A stretch of 64,000 nt of DNA from positions 1,477,501 through 1,541,500 of the forward strand of contig NZ_CP135162.1 in NCBI RefSeq assembly GCF_001940165.2, given 5' to 3'. Below, in pieces: positions 8,506 to 17,182 of this stretch (its first letter is position 1; every line of letters starts with the position of its first letter). Source of the DNA: Roseburia sp. 831b. GTDB taxonomy: Bacteria; Bacillota; Clostridia; Lachnospirales; Lachnospiraceae. The position numbers were made by a program, and so were the translations under genes. The notes below the pieces were generated by a model, which was not told the origin of the DNA, did no database searches, and saw only the letters and a program-made list of their open reading frames with translations.

Positions 8506-10104
8506 TCACGCAAACCGGAGCTGTCCGGTCTGCTCTGCTTCTATCTTCATGTTCGGTGTGCGCTCTGCCACGCACAGCTCTGGCAAGTTTGCTTTTACAA
8601 GTGCTGCTGGGATCGGCGGGCATACCGCATTGCCGCATCTACGCACTTGTTCACTTCTTGGGTATGTCTTTCCTGTATAATCATGGTCAATTATGTAATC
8701 ACCTGGGAATCCTTGACATCCATACAGCTCTCTTGGCTCTAACATCCGAAGTCCGATATCCACAATCTGATAATCCACACCCTCGATTGTTACTAGACCA
8801 AATCTATCCTTTGTTGTAACCGTATCAAGTGGTTGCTCTATATCCTGTCCTGTGGCATCTCCATAGTATTTAATCAAAAATGCTCTGACTTCTCCGAAAT
8901 GTCCGGCTGATGTTGTAATTGTATGCAATGGTTCTCGCAAATCTTGCCCTGTGCCACTCTTATAAAATTTGCTCAAAAATGATGTGACAAGTCCATAACG
9001 ATTTGAACTATCAACCGTCATTATCGGGTCTTCAATTGTCTGCCCTCTGACTTCTCCCCGTGCTGTCTCGGAATGATACTGTATAAGCGTTGGACTGATA
9101 AGACAATGTTCATTCTTGCTCACAATCGTTGTCAGTGGTTCCCGTACATCCTTGCTTCGGTCTTTTGTAAATCCAGTTTGCCCAATCTGTACCATATACG
9201 GCTCCACGATTCCATATCCGTGCTTTCCAGTAATGGTTGGCATCGGTTCCCGGATATCGTTCGGTCTGCGCTCTCCACCGTGGTTGCATTGAATGATAAA
9301 TGGTTCCGGATTATCAAGAACGAACTTTTTCAAGCCTCTTGCAATCCGATCCATTGTTTTCTTTGCCAGCGGACGTACCGCCCGGATGCCGTACTTTTCC
9401 TTGATTTCTTCCGAAGTGTCAAAAATGCTCGGGCATGGCCGGCTGAAATCAATCTGTGTGTACGCTCCAACATAGGGTTTCAACAGTCCTGCTTTTACCG
9501 CTTCGCTGTCTGCCGGTCCGTGCGTTGGCTCTGGCCAAACAATCGGCTTGCCGTCACACCGCGCAATCATAAAAAATCTCTTTCGCATGGTGGGTGCGCC
9601 GTAGTCAGCGGCAATCAACTCCTTGAACTGCACTTCATAGCCTAAATCTGTAAGCTGCTGGATAAACCGTTCAAATGTCTTGCCCTGCTTACTCTTGATT
9701 GGATGGTGCCGTCGGTTCAACGGACCCCATGTCTTAAATTCTTCGACATTCTCCAGCATAATCACTCTCGGTCGGACAAGTCCCGCCCACCTGCAGGCTA
9801 CCCATGCAAGACCACGAATATTTTTATCTTTCGGTTTTCCACCCTTGGCTTTAGAAAAATGCTTACAGTCCGGCGAGAACCAGGCTAGTGCTACCGGATG
9901 CCCACCACAAGCCTTTACTGGGTCCACTGCCCACACGTTTTCACAATAGTGTTTTGTGTTCGGATGATTTGCCTTGTGCATCCGGATTGCTTCTGGGTCG
10001 TGGTTAATGGCAATATCCACGCTATAACCTGTGGCTAACTCAATCCCGGTGGAAGCACCTCCCCCGCCGGCAAAATTGTCTACTATTAATTCTCCTTTTA
10101 TCAT
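8506..10104 (-). CDS. Orphan DNA cytosine-5 methyltransferase with repeat-containing target region
   Basis: This 532-residue enzyme transfers a methyl group from SAM to cytosine C5 in DNA. Motif I is DNFAGGGGASTG (9-20), the catalytic Cys80 lies in FSPDCKHFSK, motif VI is LENVEEF (about 117-123), motif VIII is MRKRFF, and the C-terminal motifs are RMLEPRELYGCQGFP and RCGNAVCP. Between them lie five copies of a REPxxTIT-like unit at about 284, 320, 356, 388 and 421, where target recognition is expected. No restriction enzyme is encoded nearby, so it probably protects phage DNA. It overlaps the next upstream gene by four bases. Confidence 0.93.
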   Translation of the reverse strand: MIKGELIVDNFAGGGGASTGIELATGYSVDIAINHDPEAIRMHKANHPNTKHYCENVWAVDPVKACGGHPVALAWFSPDCKHFSKAKGGKPKDKNIRGLAWVACRWAGLVRPRVIMLENVEEFKTWGPLNRRHHPIKSKQGKTFERFIQQLTDLGYEVQFKELIAADYGAPTMRKRFFMIARCDGKPIVWPEPTHGPADSEAVKAGLLKPYVGAYTQIDFSRPCPSIFDTSEEIKEKYGIRAVRPLAKKTMDRIARGLKKFVLDNPEPFIIQCNHGGERRPNDIREPMPTITGKHGYGIVEPYMVQIGQTGFTKDRSKDVREPLTTIVSKNEHCLISPTLIQYHSETARGEVRGQTIEDPIMTVDSSNRYGLVTSFLSKFYKSGTGQDLREPLHTITTSAGHFGEVRAFLIKYYGDATGQDIEQPLDTVTTKDRFGLVTIEGVDYQIVDIGLRMLEPRELYGCQGFPGDYIIDHDYTGKTYPRSEQVRRCGNAVCPPIPAALVKANLPELCVAERTPNMKIEAEQTGQLRFA

Positions 10105-10373
10105 GGCAGCACCTCTGGGAAATCCTCAATCTGCATTTGCCCCGCTAGTTTCTCTGCATCCTGCTCACATTCTTTACATGCTGCCACAAGCTCTGCGTCC
10201 ATATTGGATTCCTTTCCAACCTCAATACAAAATACCGGTTGGTCAAAATCCGTGATGCACATTGCATTGACTATATCATACACTTTTCTCTTCTTTGGAT
10301 TCGTCAAGATAACGCTTACTTGCGCATCATCTGGAAAACTATTCAGATATTCTTTTAATTCACTATTTTTCAT
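10101..10373 (-). CDS. Hypothetical phage protein
   Basis: This ~90-residue acidic protein begins MKNSELKEYLNSFPDDAQV and contains a small beta region (SVILTNPKKRKVYDI). Its stop overlaps the methyltransferase start as ATGA, which indicates coupled translation. A TTG at 10382 is an alternative start. It is the first gene of this unit; the divergent DUF4145 promoter lies just behind it. Confidence 0.6.
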   Translation of the reverse strand: MKNSELKEYLNSFPDDAQVSVILTNPKKRKVYDIVNAMCITDFDQPVFCIEVGKESNMDAELVAACKECEQDAEKLAGQMQIEDFPEVLP

Positions 10374-10434
10374 TCTTTTCAAAAGGAACCCAGCGCGCCT
10401 TTTATCCGGATAGGTTCCGTCTCCTTTCTTATAC

Positions 10435-10463
10435 TTGTTATTCCTTTTTAACCGATGTAAAAT
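10435..10463 (+). promoter_or_regulatory. Sigma-A-type promoter for the DUF4145 gene
   Basis: The -35 element TTGTTA (10435-10440) and the -10 element TAAAAT (10458-10463) are separated by exactly 17 bp. They lie 24 bp before the start codon of the only plus-strand gene in this part of the prophage, which has a strong ribosome site (AGGAGG). Confidence 0.7.
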
Positions 10464-10486
10464 ATTGTCAAAAAGGAGGTTTTTTT

Positions 10487-11188
10487 ATGTTACATACTAT
10501 TACAGCTAAAAATATGATTGATTCACGAAATAGCGAAATCAAAATTGACGATAAAGATATTACAGAATGTCCTTTATGTCACAAATCTATTGCCCCTCTA
10601 CCAATTTTTGCTTGTATCTATGAATTATCGGATTCAACTATATGTGCTAGTGTTGTTTATTTTTGTAGACACTGTACTTCTCCATTTATTGCTCACTATC
10701 TAGTTTTCGATCCTACTTATCATGTCAGTTCCATCACCTATAACGCTGCCACATTTCGTTATGTTGAACCAATAAAATTTGTAAAAACGGCTTTTGATAA
10801 TAAAATCGTTAAACTTTCACCACAATTTGACAAAATATATAATCAAGCCCTTGCTGCTGAAACATCTGGTCTTGATGAAATTGCAGGTATTGGTTACAGG
10901 AAATCCCTTGAATTCCTAATAAAAGATTTTGCAATACATGAAAATCCGGATGCCGAAGAAAAAATCAAATCTATGCCACTTGCAGCTTGTATCAAAAACT
11001 TTATTGATTCTCCTAATATAAAAACATTAGCTACTCGGTCTGCTTGGATAGGTAATGATGAAGCTCACTATATTCGGAAGCAAGAAGACCGAGATGTTAA
11101 TGATATGAAATCGTTTATTCAGGCAACAGTTTACTTCATTAGCATGATTCTAATTACCGAAGACGCTGGTTCTATGGAACCTAAATAG
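10487..11188 (+). CDS. DUF4145-domain protein, autonomous accessory gene
   Basis: This 233-residue protein has two cysteine pairs near the start (CPLCHK and CRHC, zinc-ribbon-like). A DUF4145-like helical core follows (GLDEIAGIGYRKSLEFLIKDF, then SAWIGNDEAHYIR). DUF4145 is common in restriction and other defence loci, where it is thought to act as an accessory domain. The gene has its own promoter and opposes its neighbours, the mark of a moron expressed in the lysogen. Its stop overlaps the end of the convergent gene by eight bases. A defence role is inference. Confidence 0.8.
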   Translation: MLHTITAKNMIDSRNSEIKIDDKDITECPLCHKSIAPLPIFACIYELSDSTICASVVYFCRHCTSPFIAHYLVFDPTYHVSSITYNAATFRYVEPIKFVKTAFDNKIVKLSPQFDKIYNQALAAETSGLDEIAGIGYRKSLEFLIKDFAIHENPDAEEKIKSMPLAACIKNFIDSPNIKTLATRSAWIGNDEAHYIRKQEDRDVNDMKSFIQATVYFISMILITEDAGSMEPK

Positions 11189-11387
11189 ATTCCTTAACAG
11201 CTTTTGTATCATGCTCTATAATCACCATACAATGCTCTGCATCCATTTCTGCCAAAAAATTTCCATCGAAGTCCCAGTATTGAGTAACCTCTCTTACTGG
11301 GTCTTTTTTTGTTCCAATACCTCTTTTTGCCTTTGTTTCAATTACCTGTATTACTTTTGCAATTTCAGTTCCATCTGGTCTTACCAT
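11181..11387 (-). CDS. Hypothetical small protein
   Basis: This 68-residue beta-rich protein (GTEIAKVIQVIETKAKRGIG, then QYWDFDGNFLAEMD) has AGGTAGAAA before its ATG. It converges with the DUF4145 gene. No family is recognised. Codon use and spacing fit the other small early-region genes. Confidence 0.6.
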   Translation of the reverse strand: MVRPDGTEIAKVIQVIETKAKRGIGTKKDPVREVTQYWDFDGNFLAEMDAEHCMVIIEHDTKAVKESI

Positions 11388-11403
11388 TTTTCTACCTCCT
11401 AAT

Positions 11404-12147
11404 TCACTGTGCTAAATAGCACATTATCCCGCAATCCGGGAAAATTTCTGTGTTCATGTTACCTCTGTCCGGGTCCAGTTCATCCAGATATACCGGATTC
11501 CCTTTACCGTCCTTAAGGATTGAATAGCCTACCAACCTTTCCAACTTCGCCCGGCTCTCGAATACTTCCGGGAAATCTTTTCGAATCCGATTCCAATATC
11601 CCATACCGCCCTTGATACATCCAATGCAATTGTTGTTTGGATATCCTTTTTGGTACATCCAAGGTCGGGCAAAATCAAAAGTCCGTTCAAACAATCCATG
11701 TACCTCTTCTTTTGAGAGGTTGCTTTCTATAAGCGGAAATTCGTGTGTAGCCTGCGGATTGGCTTCAACGGTTCGTTCGGCTCTGTCCTTTTCCTTAAGG
11801 TCAAATCCCCAAACGTAAGTCAACTCACAATCCCGGTGCTGTTCTTCCCACTCTTTTCTCACTCTCTTTTTTAACCAGTTAGTGCATGGTGCGAATCCAT
11901 TCGCCGGGTTTCTAAATCCCCCAAATGCTCTCACACAATCCTCTACACAACTGTACTGACTTGATTTCAGTATTTTGACTTCCTTTCCGATTGCCTTTTC
12001 GCAATCCTTAATGAATCTGATACTGTCCTCCTGCTGGTCGGCGATATCAATGTAAATCCATTCGTCCACGTCTCCGGCAAGATACCCTGCCATAAAACTT
12101 GAAATTCCTGCGCTTACCCAACATACTTTTAGTTTCTTTTTTGTCAT
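11404..12147 (-). CDS. PAPS-reductase-like (adenine nucleotide alpha hydrolase) protein
   Basis: This 247-residue protein resembles the phosphoadenosine phosphosulfate reductase/DndC-like superfamily common in phages. It has a PP-loop-like start (CWVSAGISSFMAGYLA, serine-rich in place of SGGxDS) and a late CIGCIKGGMGYWNRI cysteine motif typical of these proteins. Family members activate or reduce sulfur compounds using ATP. Here it may serve nucleic-acid modification or be repurposed; its substrate is unknown. No other Dnd genes are present. Confidence 0.75.
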   Translation of the reverse strand: MTKKKLKVCWVSAGISSFMAGYLAGDVDEWIYIDIADQQEDSIRFIKDCEKAIGKEVKILKSSQYSCVEDCVRAFGGFRNPANGFAPCTNWLKKRVRKEWEEQHRDCELTYVWGFDLKEKDRAERTVEANPQATHEFPLIESNLSKEEVHGLFERTFDFARPWMYQKGYPNNNCIGCIKGGMGYWNRIRKDFPEVFESRAKLERLVGYSILKDGKGNPVYLDELDPDRGNMNTEIFPDCGIMCYLAQ

Positions 12148-12285
12148 AACACCACGCTACAAATCCATGTATCGTGGATAGCAATCGTGCCGAGCGTTTT
12201 TTAACGTACTTTAAAGACATTTTTTCAGCCTACTCACTTCCCCATTGCTTTATGTATCAACTTCGTAACTTTAGCTTCAATACAA

Positions 12286-12301
12286 CCTCGGTTTACCGAG
12301 G
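12286..12301 (-). terminator. Possible terminator hairpin
   Basis: CCTCGG-TTTA-CCGAGG gives a 6-bp GC stem followed on the minus strand by TTGTATT. It lies in the 159-bp gap between two minus-strand genes and may attenuate transcription. The weak U-run lowers confidence. Confidence 0.4.
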
Positions 12302-12306
12302 ATTCG

Positions 12307-12585
12307 TTATTCCTTTCTTTCTGATATAATTTCATCTAAACAAGCATTCCAGCCAATCTTATACGATGGTGTAATTCCATCAGGCTGCGGATATCTTCCG
12401 CAAACTTTCATTTTCTCTGGAAGTTCCCGAAGTGGACACCAATCCGGCTTCCCGACATTGTTCGCATCCTCTCCTGTAGCACCACATACCAGATTAAGTT
12501 CCTTGGTGTCTCTTTCAAAGTATCCGCAATGACAATCTGCACAACACTCTGGCATGTCATCCATAACTAATACTGCTTTAGCCAT
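12307..12585 (-). CDS. Cys-rich hypothetical phage protein
   Basis: This 92-residue protein has many cysteines (MPECCADCHCGYFERD, LVCGATGE, DWCPLREL) that could hold zinc. A similar layout is frequent in small Firmicutes phage proteins. It directly follows the ASCH-like gene, three bases apart. Its function is unknown. Confidence 0.7.
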   Translation of the reverse strand: MAKAVLVMDDMPECCADCHCGYFERDTKELNLVCGATGEDANNVGKPDWCPLRELPEKMKVCGRYPQPDGITPSYKIGWNACLDEIISERKE

Positions 12586-12588
12586 ACC

Positions 12589-13314
12589 TCACACTCCTTC
12601 CGGCTTCTCACACTTCTCAAACTCGATAACCCATACCCACGGCGATGCATCCCAACTGTAGCTGTCAAGGTCGGATTTCTTGATGGTGCTGTTCCAAAGG
12701 TTTTTCCACTCTTCCATTGCAATCTCCATGTCTCCGGCATGAACTGCCATAGAAGAAAGCCCCTCATTGCGAATACCGTCAATGGTAATCTCCTGCAACC
12801 GCTCAATTCTCACGTCCGTAACGCGGAGCCAGATTCGCGCCGCTTCTTTTGGCATAAATAATGATGGTTTCCACTCACCATTATGACTGAACCACTTATG
12901 CACAAATGTGTCATAGTCTAATCGGTTTATGGAATCTGTATTTCCATTTGCAAATTGCAACCTCACATCATCTCCGCCTGCTCTAAATCTTATGTCAGCA
13001 GTTGCTTCGTATCGGTGTGCTCGCCAACATTGCCATGTTTCCCGGACATACAGGATATCACCTGTGTGATATGGTGGATTCCATCGTTTACTCAATTCTT
13101 CCTCTGTAATATCGTTTGGAAGTTTAAATTCTTCTCCCCATATTTCATGTGCTGTTCTATTTGGATATCCCCATGTGTCAGAATCACTTCCTGCGAATGT
13201 GTAACACAGCCTTGATTTAGGCTGTGGCTTTACCAACCGTCTGGTGCAAGTCTTCCGTCCGTCCAGAATTGCCCGAACCATTTCTGTATTGAATAAAATC
13301 GGTTTAATTGCCAC
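12589..13314 (-). CDS. ASCH/PUA-like phage protein
   Basis: This 241-residue protein opens IKPILFNTEMVRAILDGRKTCTRR and contains GDILYVRETWQ and SLFMPKEAARIWLRVTDVRIERLQEI, the pattern of phage ASCH-like proteins with a PUA-type RNA-binding fold. Homologues are often annotated only as phage morphogenesis proteins. The start is GTG, overlapping the HNH gene by 11 bases. The precise role is unknown. Confidence 0.78.
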   Translation of the reverse strand: MAIKPILFNTEMVRAILDGRKTCTRRLVKPQPKSRLCYTFAGSDSDTWGYPNRTAHEIWGEEFKLPNDITEEELSKRWNPPYHTGDILYVRETWQCWRAHRYEATADIRFRAGGDDVRLQFANGNTDSINRLDYDTFVHKWFSHNGEWKPSLFMPKEAARIWLRVTDVRIERLQEITIDGIRNEGLSSMAVHAGDMEIAMEEWKNLWNSTIKKSDLDSYSWDASPWVWVIEFEKCEKPEGV

Positions 13315-13591
13315 CTATCACACCTGCCTTTCTTCTCGTTTCTGCCCTGTGTTTTGCATCATATCTGTTGTGGCATCTCTGGCATAACGCTCTAAGATTA
13401 CTGTAATCGCAATTTTCCGGTGTATGGTCTAAATGCGCTATTGTCAGGACAACTTTTGAGCCATTTTCGCGGATAGCATAATTCTCAATTCCACAAAATT
13501 CGCATTTATTGTCTGCCCGTTTAAGGATATCTTTTCGTATGTCTTTCCAGTTTGCCGGATATCTTTTCCGATTTTCTGGTTTAATTGGCAT
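13304..13591 (-). CDS. HNH endonuclease
   Basis: This 95-residue HNH nuclease has CEFCG, then TIAHLDHTPENCDYSNLRALCQRCHNRYD, the beta-beta-alpha-metal motif with paired zinc cysteines. The small size fits a stand-alone phage nuclease. Its distance from the terminase makes a packaging role less likely than a role in DNA processing or homing. It overlaps both neighbours by about 11 bases. Confidence 0.88.
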   Translation of the reverse strand: MPIKPENRKRYPANWKDIRKDILKRADNKCEFCGIENYAIRENGSKVVLTIAHLDHTPENCDYSNLRALCQRCHNRYDAKHRAETRRKAGVIGGN

Positions 13592-14018
13592 CTACACCAC
13601 CGCCTTTCACAATCTCGATTGCTTTGTCCATTCCGTAAATTCTTCCTCTATCAATGTCTGCTTCTGAAATTTTAAGTGTTTCCAGCATAAGGCTTTTTCT
13701 ATCTTCCAACTGCTGCACAACCTTATCCGGATCATAGGCGGTCGGATAATCACGCAAAGCGTAAATTACGTCTTGCATATCCTCCGCATCACTACGCATA
13801 ACCGACCTTTCAAACGCATCCGCATCAATTAATCTTCCCATCGTTCGCCCTCCTGTTCCATGCTTTTCCTCGCTTTCTTCCTGCAACCATCTAAGCCAAT
13901 CATTCTTGCTCATTGAAATATTACTACATTGCATAAATGCGTTCGCCAACTCATCATCCGTCATGCTCCGGATTTGGTCTGCATTGGTCTGTGGCCTTTC
14001 TTTATCAATTTTATCCAT
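13581..14018 (-). CDS. Hypothetical phage protein
   Basis: This 145-residue acidic protein contains MGRLIDADAFERSVMRS and QDVIYALRDYPTAYD, a segment seen in many small Clostridia phage proteins of unknown function. The ATG at 14018 follows GGAGG with a 7-base spacer, although the frame is open further upstream. Its start lies within the end of the preceding gene, in another frame (58-base overlap). Confidence 0.65.
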   Translation of the reverse strand: MDKIDKERPQTNADQIRSMTDDELANAFMQCSNISMSKNDWLRWLQEESEEKHGTGGRTMGRLIDADAFERSVMRSDAEDMQDVIYALRDYPTAYDPDKVVQQLEDRKSLMLETLKISEADIDRGRIYGMDKAIEIVKGGGVDAN

Positions 14019-14437
14019 GACTTTCCCTCCATTTCTTTCAGCTTGGCTTCGGCTTCCTCTCGGTCGAGAAAAATTGTTTCTCCTATTGCCGATATAGTTA
14101 CTTTGTTTTTGCACTTTTTTGTATCATTCGTAATTGTAGAAATCAGCAAATTCCTATAAAAATCCACAGACACTTCCGTAACTGTCGCTTCATAAATTCC
14201 ATACAGAAGTTTCTTCTCTTTTCTATTCATTCCGCTAATCATTATCTGCCAAACTGTATCTCCCACCTTGCACGGCAACCGCAGAAGCAATCCCTGTTCC
14301 TCGGCATCCTCGTAATTTCCCAATTTTTCAATAATTTCTGTCAGATTGCTCTCTGACGAATCTGATTTATGGGTTAAATTCAATGGCTTTTGGGGTAAAT
14401 GCTCTCCCACCGCACTTATCTTTGTTAATCTCTCCAC
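13961..14437 (-). CDS. Hypothetical phage protein
   Basis: This 158-residue protein has the common phage segment KLGNYEDAEEQGLLLRLPCKVGDTVW and a late IGETIFLDREEAEAKLKEME. The VGDTVW region suggests a small beta-barrel. Homologues are widespread in Lachnospiraceae prophages without known function. It is co-transcribed with the preceding small gene. Confidence 0.7.
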   Translation of the reverse strand: MERLTKISAVGEHLPQKPLNLTHKSDSSESNLTEIIEKLGNYEDAEEQGLLLRLPCKVGDTVWQIMISGMNRKEKKLLYGIYEATVTEVSVDFYRNLLISTITNDTKKCKNKVTISAIGETIFLDREEAEAKLKEMEGKSWIKLIKKGHRPMQTKSGA

Positions 14438-14438
14438 G

Positions 14439-14624
14439 TTATCTATCCCTCCGTTTCAATTCTCGTTTACATGCTGCAATCCTTGTCTTGTTCTTCCCGC
14501 CGTTCCGCTCCATCGTCTCTACCGCTATGCGAATCTGATTCGATGTTGCTCTTTTTAAGTCTGCCGTGAAATTCAAATCCGTTGCCGGAAGTGTTACAAG
14601 GCTTTTTATTATATCTGTGTACAT
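14439..14624 (-). CDS. Small basic phage protein
   Basis: This 61-residue basic protein (TADLKRATSNQIRIAVETME, then KNKTRIAACKRELKRR) follows AGGAGTAACA before its ATG. Its helical, basic character fits a nucleic-acid-binding role, but no family is assigned. One base separates it from the next gene. Confidence 0.65.
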   Translation of the reverse strand: MYTDIIKSLVTLPATDLNFTADLKRATSNQIRIAVETMERNGGKNKTRIAACKRELKRRDR

Positions 14625-14719
14625 TGTTACTCCTTGATTTATAATTCACATTATGCTAAATTTATCTTGTTACTATTTCTTGCCGTTTCAGGCTTATTTC
14701 CCACGAAAGGAATTTAAAA

Positions 14720-15007
14720 ATGTTTACTCAAAAAGAGAGAAACCATATCGACCAATCTTATTTTGTCGTACTGCAAGCAACATGTTACTCAATCACATTG
14801 CAATCACGAAATACTAAACACTATTGGCACATTCTACATGAGGTCGGACAAGGCTATTCAACTTGCCAAATCAATCATAAACACCATTCTGAAAACTCTT
14901 GGCACAGGCATCGAAATCAACCTAATCTGTCTGCCTCATTAATAGAAATCCGTTCCCATGACACATTTCATTTGCAAAGAGAAAAATCAAAAAAATCTCA
15001 TTTCTAA
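14720..15007 (+). CDS. Possible plus-strand small protein
   Basis: This 95-residue frame starts MFTQKERNHIDQSYFVVLQ and contains ITLQSRNTKHYWHILHE and a His-rich middle. It has AAGGA eight bases before the ATG and fills an otherwise empty 380-bp gap. The wording resembles small Lachnospiraceae proteins, and the stop meets the convergent gene with a 4-base overlap. No clear promoter was found, so it could be chance. Confidence 0.5.
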   Translation: MFTQKERNHIDQSYFVVLQATCYSITLQSRNTKHYWHILHEVGQGYSTCQINHKHHSENSWHRHRNQPNLSASLIEIRSHDTFHLQREKSKKSHF

Positions 15008-15621
15008 ATTTCGTATGTCTTTCCTGCGAATCGCTTATCAATGTACTTGCACTCATACGCCAGCACACTTGCTACACCTGTCATGGTTTCGTACCCTTTT
15101 GAAATACTATTAATGTAATATCGAATCCATTCAAACAGCTCAGAAATTTTATTCTTCGAAAAGCCAAAACTTGTTTTTAAGCACACTCCAATAAGAGAAA
15201 AATAATTACAGATTGATGCTGTTAAATATTTCCCGGCGGACGGCATTGAACTAGCCGCAACCTTTCTTTCAACAAGACTAAATCTCTCTCTGAAAGGAAC
15301 CTTGTTAGCTTCCTCCTTAACATCAATTCCACACTTCTCTTTCATGAAGAACTGTAACTGTTCTGTTGAAAGTCCACCTGCTGCCGTCGTTTTTAAATAT
15401 TCGGAAGTAATATTCTCGACTTTAATGATTCTTCGATTTCCAAATCCGAACTTATCATGAAGAATTTGAAATGCTATTAACTGCAAATTCAAAAAGGATT
15501 CCTCGATTAAAAAATCCGTATTTCTTTTGTTCTTCGCATAGTTTTGGATTCCAACCAGCTCTTTCTTTGAATAACCCAAGGGCTGCATCTTTCTGGATTT
15601 ACGTCTTAACGCGTTACTCAT
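15004..15621 (-). CDS. Hypothetical protein in replication module
   Basis: This 205-residue mostly helical protein has a basic start (MSNALRRKSRKMQPLGYSKK) and no motif I recognise. It overlaps the next upstream gene by four bases, in the same unit as dnaB, so a replication-linked role is plausible but unproven. Confidence 0.65.
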   Translation of the reverse strand: MSNALRRKSRKMQPLGYSKKELVGIQNYAKNKRNTDFLIEESFLNLQLIAFQILHDKFGFGNRRIIKVENITSEYLKTTAAGGLSTEQLQFFMKEKCGIDVKEEANKVPFRERFSLVERKVAASSMPSAGKYLTASICNYFSLIGVCLKTSFGFSKNKISELFEWIRYYINSISKGYETMTGVASVLAYECKYIDKRFAGKTYEI

Positions 15622-15851
15622 TTACTTTTCCATCTCCTTTCTACGTCCTCAAAGTGACTAAATATGAGACTTTGAACATATTTAGCTATATTTGTCTGTG
15701 CGTATTTTTCTATTAGTGATTCTCCTGCTTTCATCATTCCTGCGAACCATTCTTCTCCGTCGTCAGCTTCATAATACTTCTGCCGAAATTTGTAATAATC
15801 ATTAAAGAACATCCATTCTTCCGAACCTTTTTCAAATTTTTTACTTGCCAT
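15618..15851 (-). CDS. Small hypothetical protein
   Basis: This 77-residue helical, aromatic-rich protein starts MASKKFEKGSEEWMFFNDYYKF. An in-frame TTG at 15866 would lengthen it. It lies between dnaB and the 205-residue gene, overlapping the latter. Function unknown. Confidence 0.6.
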   Translation of the reverse strand: MASKKFEKGSEEWMFFNDYYKFRQKYYEADDGEEWFAGMMKAGESLIEKYAQTNIAKYVQSLIFSHFEDVERRWKSK

Positions 15852-15853
15852 AA

Positions 15854-17182
15854 TCAACCATCCCAATCATCAAAAGGCGAATTGTCAATATCTTCAAAAT
15901 CTTGCATACTCCGTTCAAGTTGTTTCACTCTGGAAGAGAACTTTTCAAATGGCTCCGGGCGTTCAATGAACCTCATATGTTCTCCATCAAATTCAAGTCC
16001 TTCTCTCATTGGTTCGCCTTGTCGTTGCTTTTCAACCTTTAAGCCTTTGTACTTCCTGTTTTCCGATACATTCCAAAGAAGAATAATATTTGATGCATCC
16101 TGCTCAATATCGCCAGATTCTCGAAGCTCTGACATTGTAGGCTCTTTTGTATCTCTTATTTCAGAAGTTCGATTCAACTGTGATAGAAGAATAATTGGTA
16201 CATGCAGCTCCATTGCCAGTGCTTTAATTGCCTTTGAAATATCTCCAACCTCTGACGCTCTGTTTGCAAATTTTCTATCTGCCTTTATCAACTGCAAATA
16301 GTCGATGATAATAACATCAAATTGCTGATGCCTGCATTCTGCCTTAATATCACTTACTGTTTTAGCTCCGGTTGAAATTGTGACATCATATCCACACATT
16401 TCTTCATTAGCTCTGTCAAACGCTTCTTTCTCGCCACCTAAAAATGATGTTGCACGCCTAACTCTTGTAAGGCTTAATTCTGCCAATCTGGCAACAAATC
16501 GCTCGTACACTTGTGATTCATTCATTTCAAGGTTGAAATAACCTATTCTGTTTCCTTTTTTTGCTATTTGACCAATTATTTGCGTAACCAATGCTGATTT
16601 ACCAACACCAGGTCGTGCACCGATTACAGTCACATCTCCACCTTCAAGACATCCAAGGCAATCATCTAATTTGTAGAATCCGGTTTTTATACCGCCCTCT
16701 CCAACACGCTCATTGAAGTACTTGTCCTTATTTTCTTGCACAATTTGCTTCAATGATTTTGATTGAACGTCCTTACCCGCTTGCAATTCTTCAAGCCTTA
16801 TTAAAACCTCTGCAATTGTATTATCAATATCACAAGGCCTTAAACTCGACCTATGAAACAATTCCTTTACTGTCCTTGCCCTGTAATCTCGAACAATGGT
16901 TTCCGCATAGCTTTTGATGGAAACGGATGTCGGTGCTGACAATGTACAATCCTTTAATTCCTCTCCAATTACTTCTGGTGACCATTTATGATTTTCAAGT
17001 GCCTGCGATAAAGACATTACATTGATATTATCTCCACGGTCGTACATGGTTAACATTTCAGCAAATGCGTCTTGGCAAAATTCCGATTCAAACATCTGTG
17101 GTTTTAACGTGTTATAAATCTTATTCATTGAAACGTTATCAATCAAAACGCAGCCAATCACACCTGTTTCAGCTTCTGTCAA
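15854..17182 (-). CDS. dnaB: Replicative DNA helicase, DnaB family
   Basis: This 442-residue hexameric helicase unwinds DNA at the phage fork. The N-terminal DnaB domain (1-110) is followed by a RecA-like core with Walker A GARPGVGKS (188-196), Walker B VIIIDYLQL and the DnaB signature ELRESGDIEQDASNIILLW. The start is TTG with AGGTGG six bases upstream, overlapping the replisome organiser stop by four bases. It is loaded by the product of the preceding gene. Confidence 0.96.
   Translation of the reverse strand: MTEAETGVIGCVLIDNVSMNKIYNTLKPQMFESEFCQDAFAEMLTMYDRGDNINVMSLSQALENHKWSPEVIGEELKDCTLSAPTSVSIKSYAETIVRDYRARTVKELFHRSSLRPCDIDNTIAEVLIRLEELQAGKDVQSKSLKQIVQENKDKYFNERVGEGGIKTGFYKLDDCLGCLEGGDVTVIGARPGVGKSALVTQIIGQIAKKGNRIGYFNLEMNESQVYERFVARLAELSLTRVRRATSFLGGEKEAFDRANEEMCGYDVTISTGAKTVSDIKAECRHQQFDVIIIDYLQLIKADRKFANRASEVGDISKAIKALAMELHVPIILLSQLNRTSEIRDTKEPTMSELRESGDIEQDASNIILLWNVSENRKYKGLKVEKQRQGEPMREGLEFDGEHMRFIERPEPFEKFSSRVKQLERSMQDFEDIDNSPFDDWDG

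Noticed and set aside
12567-12806. 79-codon minus-strand frame
   Set aside because: It is contained in the ASCH-like gene in a different frame.
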